A stretch of 64,000 nucleotides of DNA, taken from positions 496,001 through 560,000 of the forward strand of contig NZ_JABAHY010000001.1 of assembly GCF_012641515.1 (NCBI RefSeq), read 5' to 3'. Position 1 is the first letter of the stretch. Each line of letters opens with the position of its first letter. A program made the position numbers and the translations under genes. The notes under the pieces are model-generated. The model was not told where the DNA came from, searched no databases, and worked only from the letters and a program-made list of their open reading frames with translations. This document shows, one piece after another, positions 9,561-17,037 of this stretch. Origin of the DNA: Nesterenkonia sedimenti. Its GTDB lineage: Bacteria; Actinomycetota; Actinomycetes; Actinomycetales; Micrococcaceae.

Positions 9561-9592
9561 AGGCTAGAACCTGACATTGGTGTGAGGGGCAA
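9561..9592 (-). promoter_or_regulatory. MerR-type promoter with 20-bp spacer for the VOC gene
   Basis: On the minus strand TTGCCC (9592-9587) is followed by a 20-base spacer and TAGCCT (9566-9561). The ATG follows seven bases later. Over-long 19-20 bp spacers are typical of promoters that MerR proteins activate by twisting DNA, and a merR gene starts on the other side. A transcript from here would have almost no leader. Confidence 0.5.
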
Positions 9593-9598
9593 GAGGCC

Positions 9599-9961
9599 AT
9601 GCGCATTGGAGAGTTGGCGGATCGAACGGGTGCAAGCGTTCGTTCTCTGCGGTACTACGAGGAGCGTGGGCTGATCGCTGCCCAACGCAGTTCCACCGGT
9701 CAGCGGCTGTTCGCAGAGGACTCCGTCCAGCGAGTGCGGCTGATCCGCGGTCTACTCTCGGCCGGGTTGGGCACCGAGGCCATCTCTGATGTGCTGCCGT
9801 GCCTCAGCGAACCAGCCACTCAGACCTCAGAGCTGACTAGGCGGTTGATCCAGGAGCATGATCGGCTGGTGGAGGAGATCCGTCAGCGGGAGACCATGCG
9901 CTGTGCCCTGCAGCAGATCATCGATGAGTCCCCACCTCTGGGCGCGACAGACATACAGTGA
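9599..9961 (+). CDS. MerR-family transcriptional regulator
   Basis: The 120-residue protein opens with the classic winged-helix MerR head, MRIGELADRTGASVRSLRYY followed by EERGLI, then TGQRLFAEDSVQRVRLIRGLL and a long dimerisation helix (about 80-110). There is no cysteine cluster, so it is not a metal or redox sensor of the SoxR/MerR type; a small organic ligand or stress signal is more likely. It is divergent from the VOC gene and four bases upstream of an aminoglycoside-kinase-like gene, so it may control both. Confidence 0.9.
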   Translation: MRIGELADRTGASVRSLRYYEERGLIAAQRSSTGQRLFAEDSVQRVRLIRGLLSAGLGTEAISDVLPCLSEPATQTSELTRRLIQEHDRLVEEIRQRETMRCALQQIIDESPPLGATDIQ

Positions 9962-9965
9962 GACT

Positions 9966-10670
9966 ATGAACGAGCTGCCTGCTGTGGCCCGCGACCTTGC
10001 TGGCGGGGACGCCATCGAGCCGGTCTGGCACAACGAGCTTGGCGGGGTCACGTTCAAACTCTCCGGCGGTGAGGGTGTCCGTTACCTCAAGTGGCAGCGC
10101 TATTCGGGGCTGAGCTCTATCCACCGCAGCCACGTGAACCTCAAGGCAGAGGCAGACCGCCTGTCCTGGGCGGGACAGTTCATATCCGTGCCCGAGGTTC
10201 TACAAGTTGGCGACGACGATGAGGCTGCATGGCTGCTGACCACGGGGATCCAAGCGCTGCCTGCTGTCCATCCACGCTGGCAGGCCGAGCCGGAGACTGC
10301 CGTACGTGCCATCGCTTCAGGTCTGCGGCAACTGCACAACACCCTGCCTGTGGACGAATGCCCCTTCCAGGGCAGCTGGGCGGAGGCGGAGGGGGTCGAC
10401 CTTCCAGAGCCGGAGAAACTCGTGGTCTGTCACGGCGATCCCTGCGTGCCGAATACTCTGGTACATACCGATGGAGGCTTCGCTGCCCATGTGGATCTGG
10501 GACAGCTTGGCGTTGCAGACCGCTGGGCGGATCTGGCGATCGCCACCTACAGCATCAGCTGGCAGATCAACTTCGGCCGCAGCTACGATGACCTCTTCTT
10601 CGCCACCTACGGGGTGGAGCCAGACGAGGAACGCATCGCCTTCTACCGAAACCTCTGGGATGCGAGTTAG
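9966..10670 (+). CDS. Aminoglycoside 3'-phosphotransferase-like kinase
   Basis: The 234-residue protein has the APH catalytic loop CHGDPCVPNT (H-G-D-x-x-x-x-N form) and the metal-binding HVDLGQLGVADRWADLA (DxG). The N-terminal lobe has the lysine-bearing strand VRYLKWQRYS. True APH(3') enzymes are about 265 residues, so this copy is short and its first lobe looks trimmed. Drug resistance is possible, but many genomic relatives phosphorylate other small molecules. It starts 4 bases after merR, so they are co-transcribed. Its stop overlaps the convergent thiamine-binding gene by four bases. Confidence 0.82.
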   Translation: MNELPAVARDLAGGDAIEPVWHNELGGVTFKLSGGEGVRYLKWQRYSGLSSIHRSHVNLKAEADRLSWAGQFISVPEVLQVGDDDEAAWLLTTGIQALPAVHPRWQAEPETAVRAIASGLRQLHNTLPVDECPFQGSWAEAEGVDLPEPEKLVVCHGDPCVPNTLVHTDGGFAAHVDLGQLGVADRWADLAIATYSISWQINFGRSYDDLFFATYGVEPDEERIAFYRNLWDAS

Positions 10671-10975
10671 CTGAGGCCGCCCAGCTCCTGCTCGACTCGC
10701 TTGACCTTCTCAGTGAGCTGGTTGGTGTGGCCGGGGCGGATATCAGCCTTGATGACCAGGGAGGTGCGTGGGGCGGTTTCGGCGACCACGTCAGTGGCTC
10801 GTTTGATCACCTCGAAGACCTCATCCCACTCGCCTTCCAGAATGGTGAACATCGAGTTCAGCTCATACGGAAGCCCGGAGTCCTTGACGACCTTCACTGC
10901 GGCAGCCACGGCCTTGGTGACGGAGCCGTCGTCGCTGTCAGTACTGCTGGGTGCAACGGAGAACGCTACTAACAT
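10667..10975 (-). CDS. MTH1187/YkoF-family thiamine-binding protein
   Basis: The 102-residue protein matches the DUF77/MTH1187 fold: LVAFSVAPS at the start, VVKDSGLPYELNSMFTILEG in the middle and an amphipathic C-terminal helix (QLTEKVKRVEQELG). Relatives are small ferredoxin-like proteins that bind thiamine or related compounds, probably as oligomers. No thiamine transporter or riboswitch is adjacent, so its partner is unknown. It overlaps the convergent kinase-like gene by four bases. Confidence 0.82.
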   Translation of the reverse strand: MLVAFSVAPSSTDSDDGSVTKAVAAAVKVVKDSGLPYELNSMFTILEGEWDEVFEVIKRATDVVAETAPRTSLVIKADIRPGHTNQLTEKVKRVEQELGGLS

Positions 10976-10976
10976 G

Positions 10977-11001
10977 CCCCCAGGCTACGCCTGAGCTGGG
11001 G
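10977..11001 (-). terminator. Hairpin after the TetR gene
   Basis: CCCC-AGGC-tac-GCCT-gagct-GGGG forms an inner 4-bp stem and an outer 4-bp stem. It lies between the TetR stop (11022) and the start of the thiamine-binding gene (10975), both on the minus strand. It may be a terminator or part of the downstream promoter region. Confidence 0.35.
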
Positions 11002-11021
11002 TTATGTGAACAGCCCACTCC

Positions 11022-11549
11022 CTATGGATTAGCCCCCGTCATCAGGGTCTTCAAACATTTGGCAACCTCGTCATATGCCGGCAGAGATTCAGCACCGTAG
11101 GTGACAGCCCGGAGCATGAAGCCATCGAGGACAGGCGAGAGCAATTCCGCCTCTTCGGCGGGGATACCGGCTGTCGCCAAGAGGGCAGCCAGTTCTTCAC
11201 TGAGTCGACGGTTAGCTGCTGCAGTCTCTTCGGGACGAGCAAACTGCAGGTGATACCGGGCGGTCTGCACAGTCCGCATAGGCTCCTGGGCGCTACGAAA
11301 GACGAGTTCCGTCAACATTTCAGAGAGATCAGCACTTCGCGGGATCTTCGCCCACTGACTGCGGTCGGCCTCCTCCATATGGTCCACAAGTGCCCCCATG
11401 AGGTCATCCCGTCGGCTGAAGAGGTTCGCAGTACTTCCCAGCGGCAGACCGGCTGCCTTATCCACGGCACGGTGGGTGAGCCCCCGTGGGCCCTGGGCAC
11501 CTAGGACACGGATAGCGGCATCAAGAATTTCCTCACGACGCGAAGGCAT
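11022..11549 (-). CDS. TetR-family transcriptional repressor
   Basis: The 175-residue protein has a standard TetR DNA-binding head: REEILDAAIRVLGAQGPRGL, then THRAVDKAAGLPLGSTANLFSRR. The helical C-terminal half is the ligand and dimer domain. ATG 11549 was chosen because it gives the normal N-terminus just before the first helix. The gene is divergent from a FAD monooxygenase, and the 59-base gap holds two matching inverted repeats. The natural reading is a repressor of the monooxygenase and of itself. The target gene is now broken. Confidence 0.9.
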   Translation of the reverse strand: MPSRREEILDAAIRVLGAQGPRGLTHRAVDKAAGLPLGSTANLFSRRDDLMGALVDHMEEADRSQWAKIPRSADLSEMLTELVFRSAQEPMRTVQTARYHLQFARPEETAAANRRLSEELAALLATAGIPAEEAELLSPVLDGFMLRAVTYGAESLPAYDEVAKCLKTLMTGANP

Positions 11550-11563
11550 GCCCCCATAGTCGC

Positions 11564-11602
11564 ACAACATCCGTTGTACGTAAACAACAAGTGTTGTACA
11601 TT
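11564..11602. promoter_or_regulatory. Twin TetR operators overlapping a leaderless promoter
   Basis: Two copies of ACAAC-N4-GTTGT lie at 11564-11577 and 11584-11597, with centres exactly 20 bp apart, so both face the same side of the helix. For the plus strand, TTGTAC (11574-11579), a 17-bp spacer and TACATT (11597-11602) form a good promoter, and the ATG follows six bases later. Both operators cover this promoter. Confidence 0.75.
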
Positions 11603-11608
11603 TTCGAT

Positions 11609-12396
11609 ATGACCACTGTTCACATCGTCGGAGGTGGCGTCTCCGGGTTGGCGCTGGCCAGCTGCCTTCCGACCGACTGGGATGTTCATCTTCATGAGGC
11701 CCAGTGGCAGACCCGTCAGGTGCCGACTCTCTTCGGCCTGCATAAAGGTGGCCAGGAGGCACTTCGGGCCCTGAGCATCTACACAGTGTGGTGCGGAGTC
11801 ATTTCTGGGGGACCGCCTCCGCGCCACGCCCCTTGGGCGTCACTGTTATCCGCGGGATCATCCGCGAGGAGATCGAAATAAATGCGTTGGAGGAGATCTG
11901 GCGACCGGATGGGCTCTTAGGAGTCACACCACATCCAGATGGGGGCGCCAATTGGTTCGCCACCGTCCCTCAGACGAGATTCGACAGCCCAGCTCAAGCC
12001 CTCGAGGCCCTGCACCAGCGCTGGAAGGATCATTCGGAGCTTCCTCAGACTGTTCTACGCTTCGCCTCGCCGGAGCACACCCTGGTCAACGATCTTTGGG
12101 AGTCCCGCTGGCCCCGCCGGCTGAACCGGAGGAATGCTGTACTGCTAGGCGATGCGGCACATGCAATGTCTCCGAATCTGGGCCGTGGAGCCAATGAGTC
12201 GCTGATCGATGCGGTCACGCTCGGCTCGGCCCTGAGCGGGACTCCGCTGAGCCTCCGCCGGGCAATCAGGCAGTATCAACGACGACGCAGCCTGCCGCCG
12301 CATATGATCCGCATCGCTTCCAGGGTGATGCTGAGACTTGCCTCTACTTCTCGTGAGGGCCTGCGCGATGCTCTGTTCTGGAGAGCCAGTCGGTAA
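11609..12396 (+). pseudogene. FAD-dependent monooxygenase with internal deletion and frame change
   Basis: Two frames together encode the ends of a PHBH-type flavin monooxygenase. Frame one (from ATG 11609) has the FAD-binding VHIVGGGVSGLALAS and continues to about 57 residues (EALRALSI). The frame then changes near 11775-11785, where a second frame resumes with HSVVRSHFWGTASAPRPLG, the segment that normally follows GADG. It carries LLGDAAHAMSPNLGRGANES, the second FAD motif, to the end. About 90-100 central residues expected in the family are missing, so one deletion that changed frame explains it. The promoter and TetR operators remain intact. Confidence 0.85.
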
Positions 12397-13040
12397 GGTC
12401 GGCACTCAGCTGGTTGGGGGCATCGAGTTGGATGATGTGGCCGGCGTCGTCGACCTCGGTGAGGGTTGAATGGGGAATGAGCTCATGGAGTCTGCGAGCG
12501 CGGTCGGCCGGGATCCAAGTGTCCTCGGTGCCCCAAATGATATGCACGGGCTCGTAGATGGCATCCAGTCGGTCTTCAACCTCCTGGGTGTAGCGCTCAT
12601 CGGCCTGGGCGATCTGCCTGTAGAAGGCTGACTGTCCAGCCTCAAGCCAAGGGCTCACCAGCATCTCGAGCTCTGCTGGGGTGAGTCCCCGGTGGCTGGC
12701 GGTCTGGATATAGGCCTCGACTGCTCCGCGGTGCACTGCTGCCGGCAACTGGGTGAAGACCTCGGCATGGTCTTTGACCAGATTGAAGAAGGCTGATCCC
12801 CATGGGCGGAGTGCCACGACATCCACCTTGCTCGGGCTCCTTGGAGGACTGCCCGTAGCCGGGCATATCCCAGAGGTAGACAGTAAATCGGCTGCTCAGC
12901 GACTCCGCAATGGGCCTCCAGAGCGCAGAGGACCAGGGTGTCCCGTGTAGGAACACCAGGGGTGGGCCCTGACCGAAGCGGTCCCAGGCAACTGTTCGTC
13001 CCCGCCATTGGAGGCGGCAACTCAGCGATATCTGCGCCAC
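12344..13040 (-). pseudogene. Alpha/beta hydrolase lacking its nucleophile segment (internal deletion)
   Basis: The N-terminal part (likely GTG 13040, seven bases after TAGGCT) has the oxyanion-hole motif LVFLHGTPWSS and WDMPGYGQSSK. In another frame the C-terminal part begins at VDVVALRPWGSAFFNLV and includes IIWGTEDTWIP and DDAGHIIQLDAP, with the acid and histidine of the triad. The stretch between, about 50 residues in relatives and containing the nucleophile elbow, is absent, and the frame changes near 12826. The protein cannot be catalytic. The last 53 bases overlap the convergent monooxygenase remnant. Confidence 0.85.
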
Positions 13041-13074
13041 AGGTTGCAGCCTATCCGCACTCCCCCAACCTGTA

Positions 13075-13524
13075 CTAGGGAAAACGGCGGGGACCTGGCC
13101 CCTGGGCTCCCAGTTCATCGTTGGGGTTCGATGCGGGGCAAGCTTTCAGGGAGAGGCATCCGCATCCGATGCAGTTGGAGAAGGAGTCTCGCAGGGCGGT
13201 GAGGTAGTTGATCCGCTCGGTGAGATCGTCTCTCCACTGTCGGGAGAGACTGGCCCAGTCCCGCTTGGTGGGCACAGTGTCCTCGGGCAGCTGGTCCAGG
13301 GCCGCCTTGATCTGATCCAGGGAGACTCCTACCCGTTGTGCGGCACGGATGAAGGCCAGCATGCGCAGCACATCCCTACGGTATTCGCGCCGATTGCCGG
13401 CAGTGCGGCGGCTCTGTATGAGGCCCTGGCTCTCGTAGTAATGCAGTGTCGAGACCGCCACTCCTGCACGTTCGGCCACCTGGCCAGGTTTCAACCAATT
13501 CCGGCCCTCTGGCAGCTGCGGCAT
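13075..13524 (-). CDS. soxR: SoxR-type redox-sensing MerR regulator
   Basis: The 149-residue protein has a MerR head (KPGQVAERAGVAVSTLHYYE, then SQGLIQSRRT) and the SoxR iron-sulfur ligand cluster CIGCGCLSLKACP near residue 120. In SoxR the [2Fe-2S] centre is oxidised by redox-cycling compounds, which switches on target promoters. It is divergent from a quinone oxidoreductase-MFS operon, and SoxR-like repeats lie between them. The actinobacterial SoxR regulon often contains just such reductases and exporters. The gene looks intact. Confidence 0.92.
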   Translation of the reverse strand: MPQLPEGRNWLKPGQVAERAGVAVSTLHYYESQGLIQSRRTAGNRREYRRDVLRMLAFIRAAQRVGVSLDQIKAALDQLPEDTVPTKRDWASLSRQWRDDLTERINYLTALRDSFSNCIGCGCLSLKACPASNPNDELGAQGPGPRRFP

Positions 13525-13545
13525 CAGGACTCCTCTGTGGACCTC

Positions 13546-13595
13546 TTGACGTCAAGTCCACTTGATGTAGTCAACTTTACCTGAAGCTCACTTGA
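13546..13595. promoter_or_regulatory. SoxR-type operators in the soxR / oxidoreductase gap
   Basis: TCAAG-TCCA-CTTGA (13552-13565) is a perfect inverted repeat of the SoxR kind. A second, imperfect copy TGAAG-CTCA-CTTGA lies at 13582-13595. The first begins right after TTGACG (13546-13551); a 19-bp spacer leads to TCAACT (13571-13576), the long spacing expected of MerR-family promoters. CTTGACGTCAAG at 13545-13556 is also palindromic. Confidence 0.6.
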
Positions 13596-13612
13596 CGAAC
13601 AGGACTCCACTG

Positions 13613-14542
13613 ATGAACAGCATGAATGCCGCCGCGGTAACAGACTTCGGCCCCGCAGAGAACTTAAGAACCATGCAGCTGCCGGTCCCGATCCCGGGGC
13701 CCGAAGAAGTCCAGGTGAAGGTGGCTTATGCCGGTGTTCAGCCCGCCGACGCCGCAGCACGAGCCGGATGGCGGCTACCGGGCAGCAGCCCAAGTATGCC
13801 GATGGTTCCAGGCAATGACTTCTCCGGTGTGGTCACTGACGTTGGCTCGGAGGTCAGCTCCTTTGAGCCTGGGGATGAGGTTCTGGGCTACAGGATGCTT
13901 GGCTCATACGCGGAGTATCTGACCGTCTCCGCTGACCAGCTTGTACCTAAGCCGCCGTCAGTGGGTTGGGCTGAGGCCGCGGCACTATCAGCTTCCGGGC
14001 AGACCGCAGATACAGTTCTTGACGCCCTGCGGGTGACCGCAGGAGAAACTCTTCTTGTCCACGGTGCCGCCGGTGGGGTGGGGTCCATGGTGGTTCAACT
14101 GGCGTGGAACCGTGCAGCCGTAGTTATCGGCACGGCCAGTCCACAGAACCATGCCCATCTGCGACAGCTGGGCGCTACCCCAGTCAGCTACGGGGAGGGT
14201 CAGCTGGAGAGGATCCGTGAGGCTGCCGATGGCCCCATCCACGCGGCCCTGGATGCCAGCGGGCAGGGCAGTCTGCATATCGCCACCCAGGTAGTCCCAG
14301 ACACCAGCCGCATTGCCACTATTGCTGATCCTCAACTCGCCGAGGAGTTGGGACTGCAGATGCTGCGCAGCGACCGGTCTGCGGCTCGGTTGGGCCGCCT
14401 GGTGGATCTGGTGTCCACCGGTGACCTCCAGATGTATATTCGCCGGATTTATCCCTTGGCGGAAGCCGCTGAAGCACACCGTGAGATCGAAACCGGGCAT
14501 GGCCGGGGCAAAGTGGTGCTGAGCATCGGCGGTGACCTATGA
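13613..14542 (+). CDS. Quinone oxidoreductase-like zinc-independent medium-chain dehydrogenase
   Basis: The 309-residue protein belongs to the MDR/QOR family. It has the N-terminal GroES-like fold (GPEEVQVKVAYAGVQPADA; MVPGNDFSGVVTDVG) and the NADPH-binding LLVHGAAGGVGSMVVQLA. No catalytic or structural zinc cysteines are visible, as in quinone and enone reductases. ATG 13613 was preferred to an upstream TTG because AGGA sits eight bases before it. It is the first gene of a SoxR-controlled operon and overlaps the MFS gene by ATGA. Confidence 0.88.
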   Translation: MNSMNAAAVTDFGPAENLRTMQLPVPIPGPEEVQVKVAYAGVQPADAAARAGWRLPGSSPSMPMVPGNDFSGVVTDVGSEVSSFEPGDEVLGYRMLGSYAEYLTVSADQLVPKPPSVGWAEAAALSASGQTADTVLDALRVTAGETLLVHGAAGGVGSMVVQLAWNRAAVVIGTASPQNHAHLRQLGATPVSYGEGQLERIREAADGPIHAALDASGQGSLHIATQVVPDTSRIATIADPQLAEELGLQMLRSDRSAARLGRLVDLVSTGDLQMYIRRIYPLAEAAEAHREIETGHGRGKVVLSIGGDL

Positions 14543-15900
14543 AGTTATGGACCCTACAGCGCGCCCCGTTTCTGTGCAGCGCTTTGGGGCTGATGACTTT
14601 CATCGCCCTGGAGTTCTTTGCGGTGACCACAGTCCTGCCCTTGGTAGTGGCCGACCTCGACGGCCAGCAGTGGTACGCCCTAGCCTCAGCAGGGGCTGTG
14701 GTCACCGGTCTGCTGGGCATGATCCTGGCCGGTGGATGGGCGGATCGGGCTGGTCCGCGTCCACCTCTTGTTATCGGTGGGATCCTCTTCGTCACCGGAA
14801 TAGTGCTCTGTGCCGCGGCACCGCATATCAGCATCTTTGTGCTCGGGCGGCTGCTGCAGGGCATCGGCGGGGGCCTGAATTCAGTGGTGATCTATGTGCT
14901 GATCGGACGCAAACTTCACGAGGATCTGCGTCCAGCACTCTTCGCCCTGTTCTCTGCGGCCTGGCTTCTACCCTCGATGGCTGGCCCGCTGGCCGCAGGA
15001 ACTCTGGCGGAACTGACCTCCTGGCGGATTATGTTCGGCATCGTCAGCATCGGCGCGGCCCTGTCTTTGATCGGTCTGATCCGCAGCACACGCACCGAGA
15101 AACCGTTGGAAACCTCTGGGAGCGGTGCAGCGGACCGGGTGCTGCTCAGCCGCAGCATGCTCTGGGCGCTGCTGGCCGCCGGGGCTGCCCTGGCACTGCA
15201 TCTGGGCGGACAGTCCGATGGCGCCTTGACCACTGTCACAGCTCTGCTCCTGGGCGGACCCCTGCTGATGCTGGCTGCCTCACGGCTGCTGCCGGCCGGG
15301 ACCCTCCGCTTGGTCCGCGGGGCCCCGCGGCTGGTGGTCATTCGGGCCGTTCTCGCGGCATCCAGTGGGGCCACTGAGATTTTCCTCGTGCTCTATATGC
15401 AGAGCCACCGGGGGCTCTCAGCAACTATCGCCGGTCTGGTCATCGCCGTCGGAGCCACCGGCTGGGCGGTGGGCGCTTGGTATCAGGGGCGCAGCCAGAC
15501 CGATGAGAACACCGATTATCGGTTGATCACCACCGGTGCGGTTTTGGTTCTCGCCGGCCCCATGGCCGCCCTGCTCTACGTGACCGGAAATGCGCCTTTA
15601 GGCGTCGTCGTCGCCGGTTGTGCGCTGATGGGCGCAGGCTTCGGCACCCTGTATCCGCGGATCACTTCGGCAACCCTGCGGCTGGCTCCGCAGGAGCAGC
15701 ATGGCCGGTTCAGCTCCGGTCTTCAGGCCGGTGAGAGTATGGCCACTGCGGGGATGCTGGCCTTAGCCGGGGCGGCGGCCACCACCTTCTCAGCACCGGC
15801 CAGTTTCATCCTGATCAATACATTCGCCGTGGCGGCAGTGGGCTTCGCGGCCACGCTCACGCTGTCCAGACCTCCCCTTCAACCGGCCGTTGTGCCATGA
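14539..15900 (+). CDS. MFS transporter, probable drug/proton antiporter
   Basis: The 453-residue protein is hydrophobic throughout, with about 12-14 membrane segments. The loop after helix 2 reads GGWADRAGPRPPLVIGG, the MFS signature, and GRLLQGIGGGLNSVVIYVLIG is the drug-antiporter helix-4/5 pattern. It should export a small hydrophobic compound using the proton gradient. The start overlaps the reductase stop (ATGA), so SoxR probably controls it: a reductase plus an efflux pump against redox-active compounds. Confidence 0.88.
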   Translation: MKLWTLQRAPFLCSALGLMTFIALEFFAVTTVLPLVVADLDGQQWYALASAGAVVTGLLGMILAGGWADRAGPRPPLVIGGILFVTGIVLCAAAPHISIFVLGRLLQGIGGGLNSVVIYVLIGRKLHEDLRPALFALFSAAWLLPSMAGPLAAGTLAELTSWRIMFGIVSIGAALSLIGLIRSTRTEKPLETSGSGAADRVLLSRSMLWALLAAGAALALHLGGQSDGALTTVTALLLGGPLLMLAASRLLPAGTLRLVRGAPRLVVIRAVLAASSGATEIFLVLYMQSHRGLSATIAGLVIAVGATGWAVGAWYQGRSQTDENTDYRLITTGAVLVLAGPMAALLYVTGNAPLGVVVAGCALMGAGFGTLYPRITSATLRLAPQEQHGRFSSGLQAGESMATAGMLALAGAAATTFSAPASFILINTFAVAAVGFAATLTLSRPPLQPAVVP

Positions 15901-15935
15901 TCGAAACAGCCCCCGACCTTAGGCAGGAGCACCTC

Positions 15936-16661
15936 ATGACAACCCTTCCGCTCTATGACGACACCGGGATCAGCCGCGTTCTGTGCGTGGTGGCCCATCC
16001 CGACGATATGGAATATGGGGCCTCCGCTGCTGTGGCCCGCTGGACTGCCGCTGGTGTGGAGGTCGCCTATCTGCTGCTGACTGCCGGTGAGGCGGGGATG
16101 CGCAACCGTCAGCCCTCTGAGGTCGCAGCCCTGCGTACTGAGGAACAGCGTGCCGCATGTGCGGAGGTCGGCGTCGAGAATCTCACGGTCTTGGATCTCC
16201 CCGATGGCATGCTCGAGCCTGATCTTGAGACCCGCCGGCAGATCGCTCGACAGATCCGGATTTTCCGCCCCGATGTGGTGCTCACCCAGCCCTGGGAGCT
16301 CAAAGTCGGCTGGGGTCTCAACCATGCCGACCACCGGGCCACCGGACTGGCTACCGTCGATGCCATCCGCGATGCCGATAACCCCTGGGTCTTCCGTGAC
16401 CTTCTGGATAAGGAGGGGCTCGAACCCTGGGGTACCAGTACGCTGATCGTGCCCAATACTGAGCCGAACTACCTCATCGATGTCTCCGGGGAGCCTCTGG
16501 AGCAGGCCATCCGATCCCTGGAGGCCCATGAGGCTTATCTCGCAGAACTCGACCACCCCGAGCCCCGCCCCATGTTGGAGGGGATGACCAGTGAGGGCGC
16601 GGCCCTCAGCGATGACCCCAATGTCACTCACGCCCTTGCTGTGCATGTCTATCCCATGTGA
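15936..16661 (+). CDS. PIG-L/LmbE-family N-acetylglucosaminyl deacetylase-like hydrolase
   Basis: The 241-residue protein has the zinc-binding motif VVAHPDDMEYGA near the N-terminus and the third ligand region GLNHADHRATG. The family removes acetyl groups from GlcNAc conjugates; MshB and Mca of mycothiol metabolism belong to it, but this copy lacks features that fix its substrate. ATG 15936 was chosen because AGGAG sits six bases upstream. An earlier ATG (15897) overlaps the MFS stop but has no ribosome-binding site. It is downstream of the SoxR-type operon. Confidence 0.87.
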   Translation: MTTLPLYDDTGISRVLCVVAHPDDMEYGASAAVARWTAAGVEVAYLLLTAGEAGMRNRQPSEVAALRTEEQRAACAEVGVENLTVLDLPDGMLEPDLETRRQIARQIRIFRPDVVLTQPWELKVGWGLNHADHRATGLATVDAIRDADNPWVFRDLLDKEGLEPWGTSTLIVPNTEPNYLIDVSGEPLEQAIRSLEAHEAYLAELDHPEPRPMLEGMTSEGAALSDDPNVTHALAVHVYPM

Positions 16662-16726
16662 GTAATTCCTCTGCTCTGGGCAGAAGCTCGATTCAGGATC
16701 ACACCGACATGGGTAATGTGAGCGGC

Positions 16727-16829
16727 ATGGATGAGCTCGCCCAGCGCAGACTGCACCGCCAGGACTCTTCGGCCGACCAGCCACTCTGGCGTGAGGTTCT
16801 CGGGGCCAGGCTGCGCCGGTTGCGCAATA
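16727..16829 (+). pseudogene. N-terminal remnant of an XRE-type Clp-gene regulator (ClgR/PopR-like)
   Basis: From ATG 16727 about 33 residues read MDELAQRRLHRQD, then QPLWREVLGARLRRLR, the stretch that precedes the helix-turn-helix in ClgR/PopR-like regulators. The frame then runs directly into the antisense of the clpP remnant, so the helix-turn-helix and the rest are lost. Such regulators sit next to clpP pairs in other actinobacteria. One deletion that removed the 3' ends of two convergent genes explains both truncated halves. Identification rests on a short match. Confidence 0.65.
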
Positions 16830-17037
16830 TGGCCACGCAGGTGGTGGCCACCGGGGCCTTGATGTACTGCATCGTGTCGTAGATGGCCATCGTCGCCGAG
16901 GGGTCCCCACCCTCACAGTTGATATAGAGATTCACCGGGCTGTCCACGGATTCGGCCAGCAGGTGCGAGTAGACATCCATCACCCGTTCCCCACGCCAGT
17001 CCCGGGTGATGACATTCGGAATCGTATAGGTGCTCAT
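16830..17037 (-). pseudogene. Truncated ClpP protease subunit remnant
   Basis: The first ~69 codons of the ORF read MSTYTIPNVITRDWRGERV, then MDVYSHLLAES, NLYINCEGGDPSATMAIYD and VATTCVA, a ClpP N-terminus that stops just before the segment carrying the active-site serine. Between LLAES and VDSPVNLYI about 25 residues found in other ClpPs are missing, so there is a second, in-frame deletion. After CVA the sequence belongs to the convergent regulator remnant. The ATG overlaps the stop of the intact clpP (ATGA), so this was the second gene of a clpP pair. Confidence 0.85.

Noticed and set aside
15879-16916. 345-codon minus-strand ORF opposite the LmbE-type gene
   Set aside because: The plus strand carries the AHPDD zinc motif and a good ribosome-binding site; the antisense frame has none.
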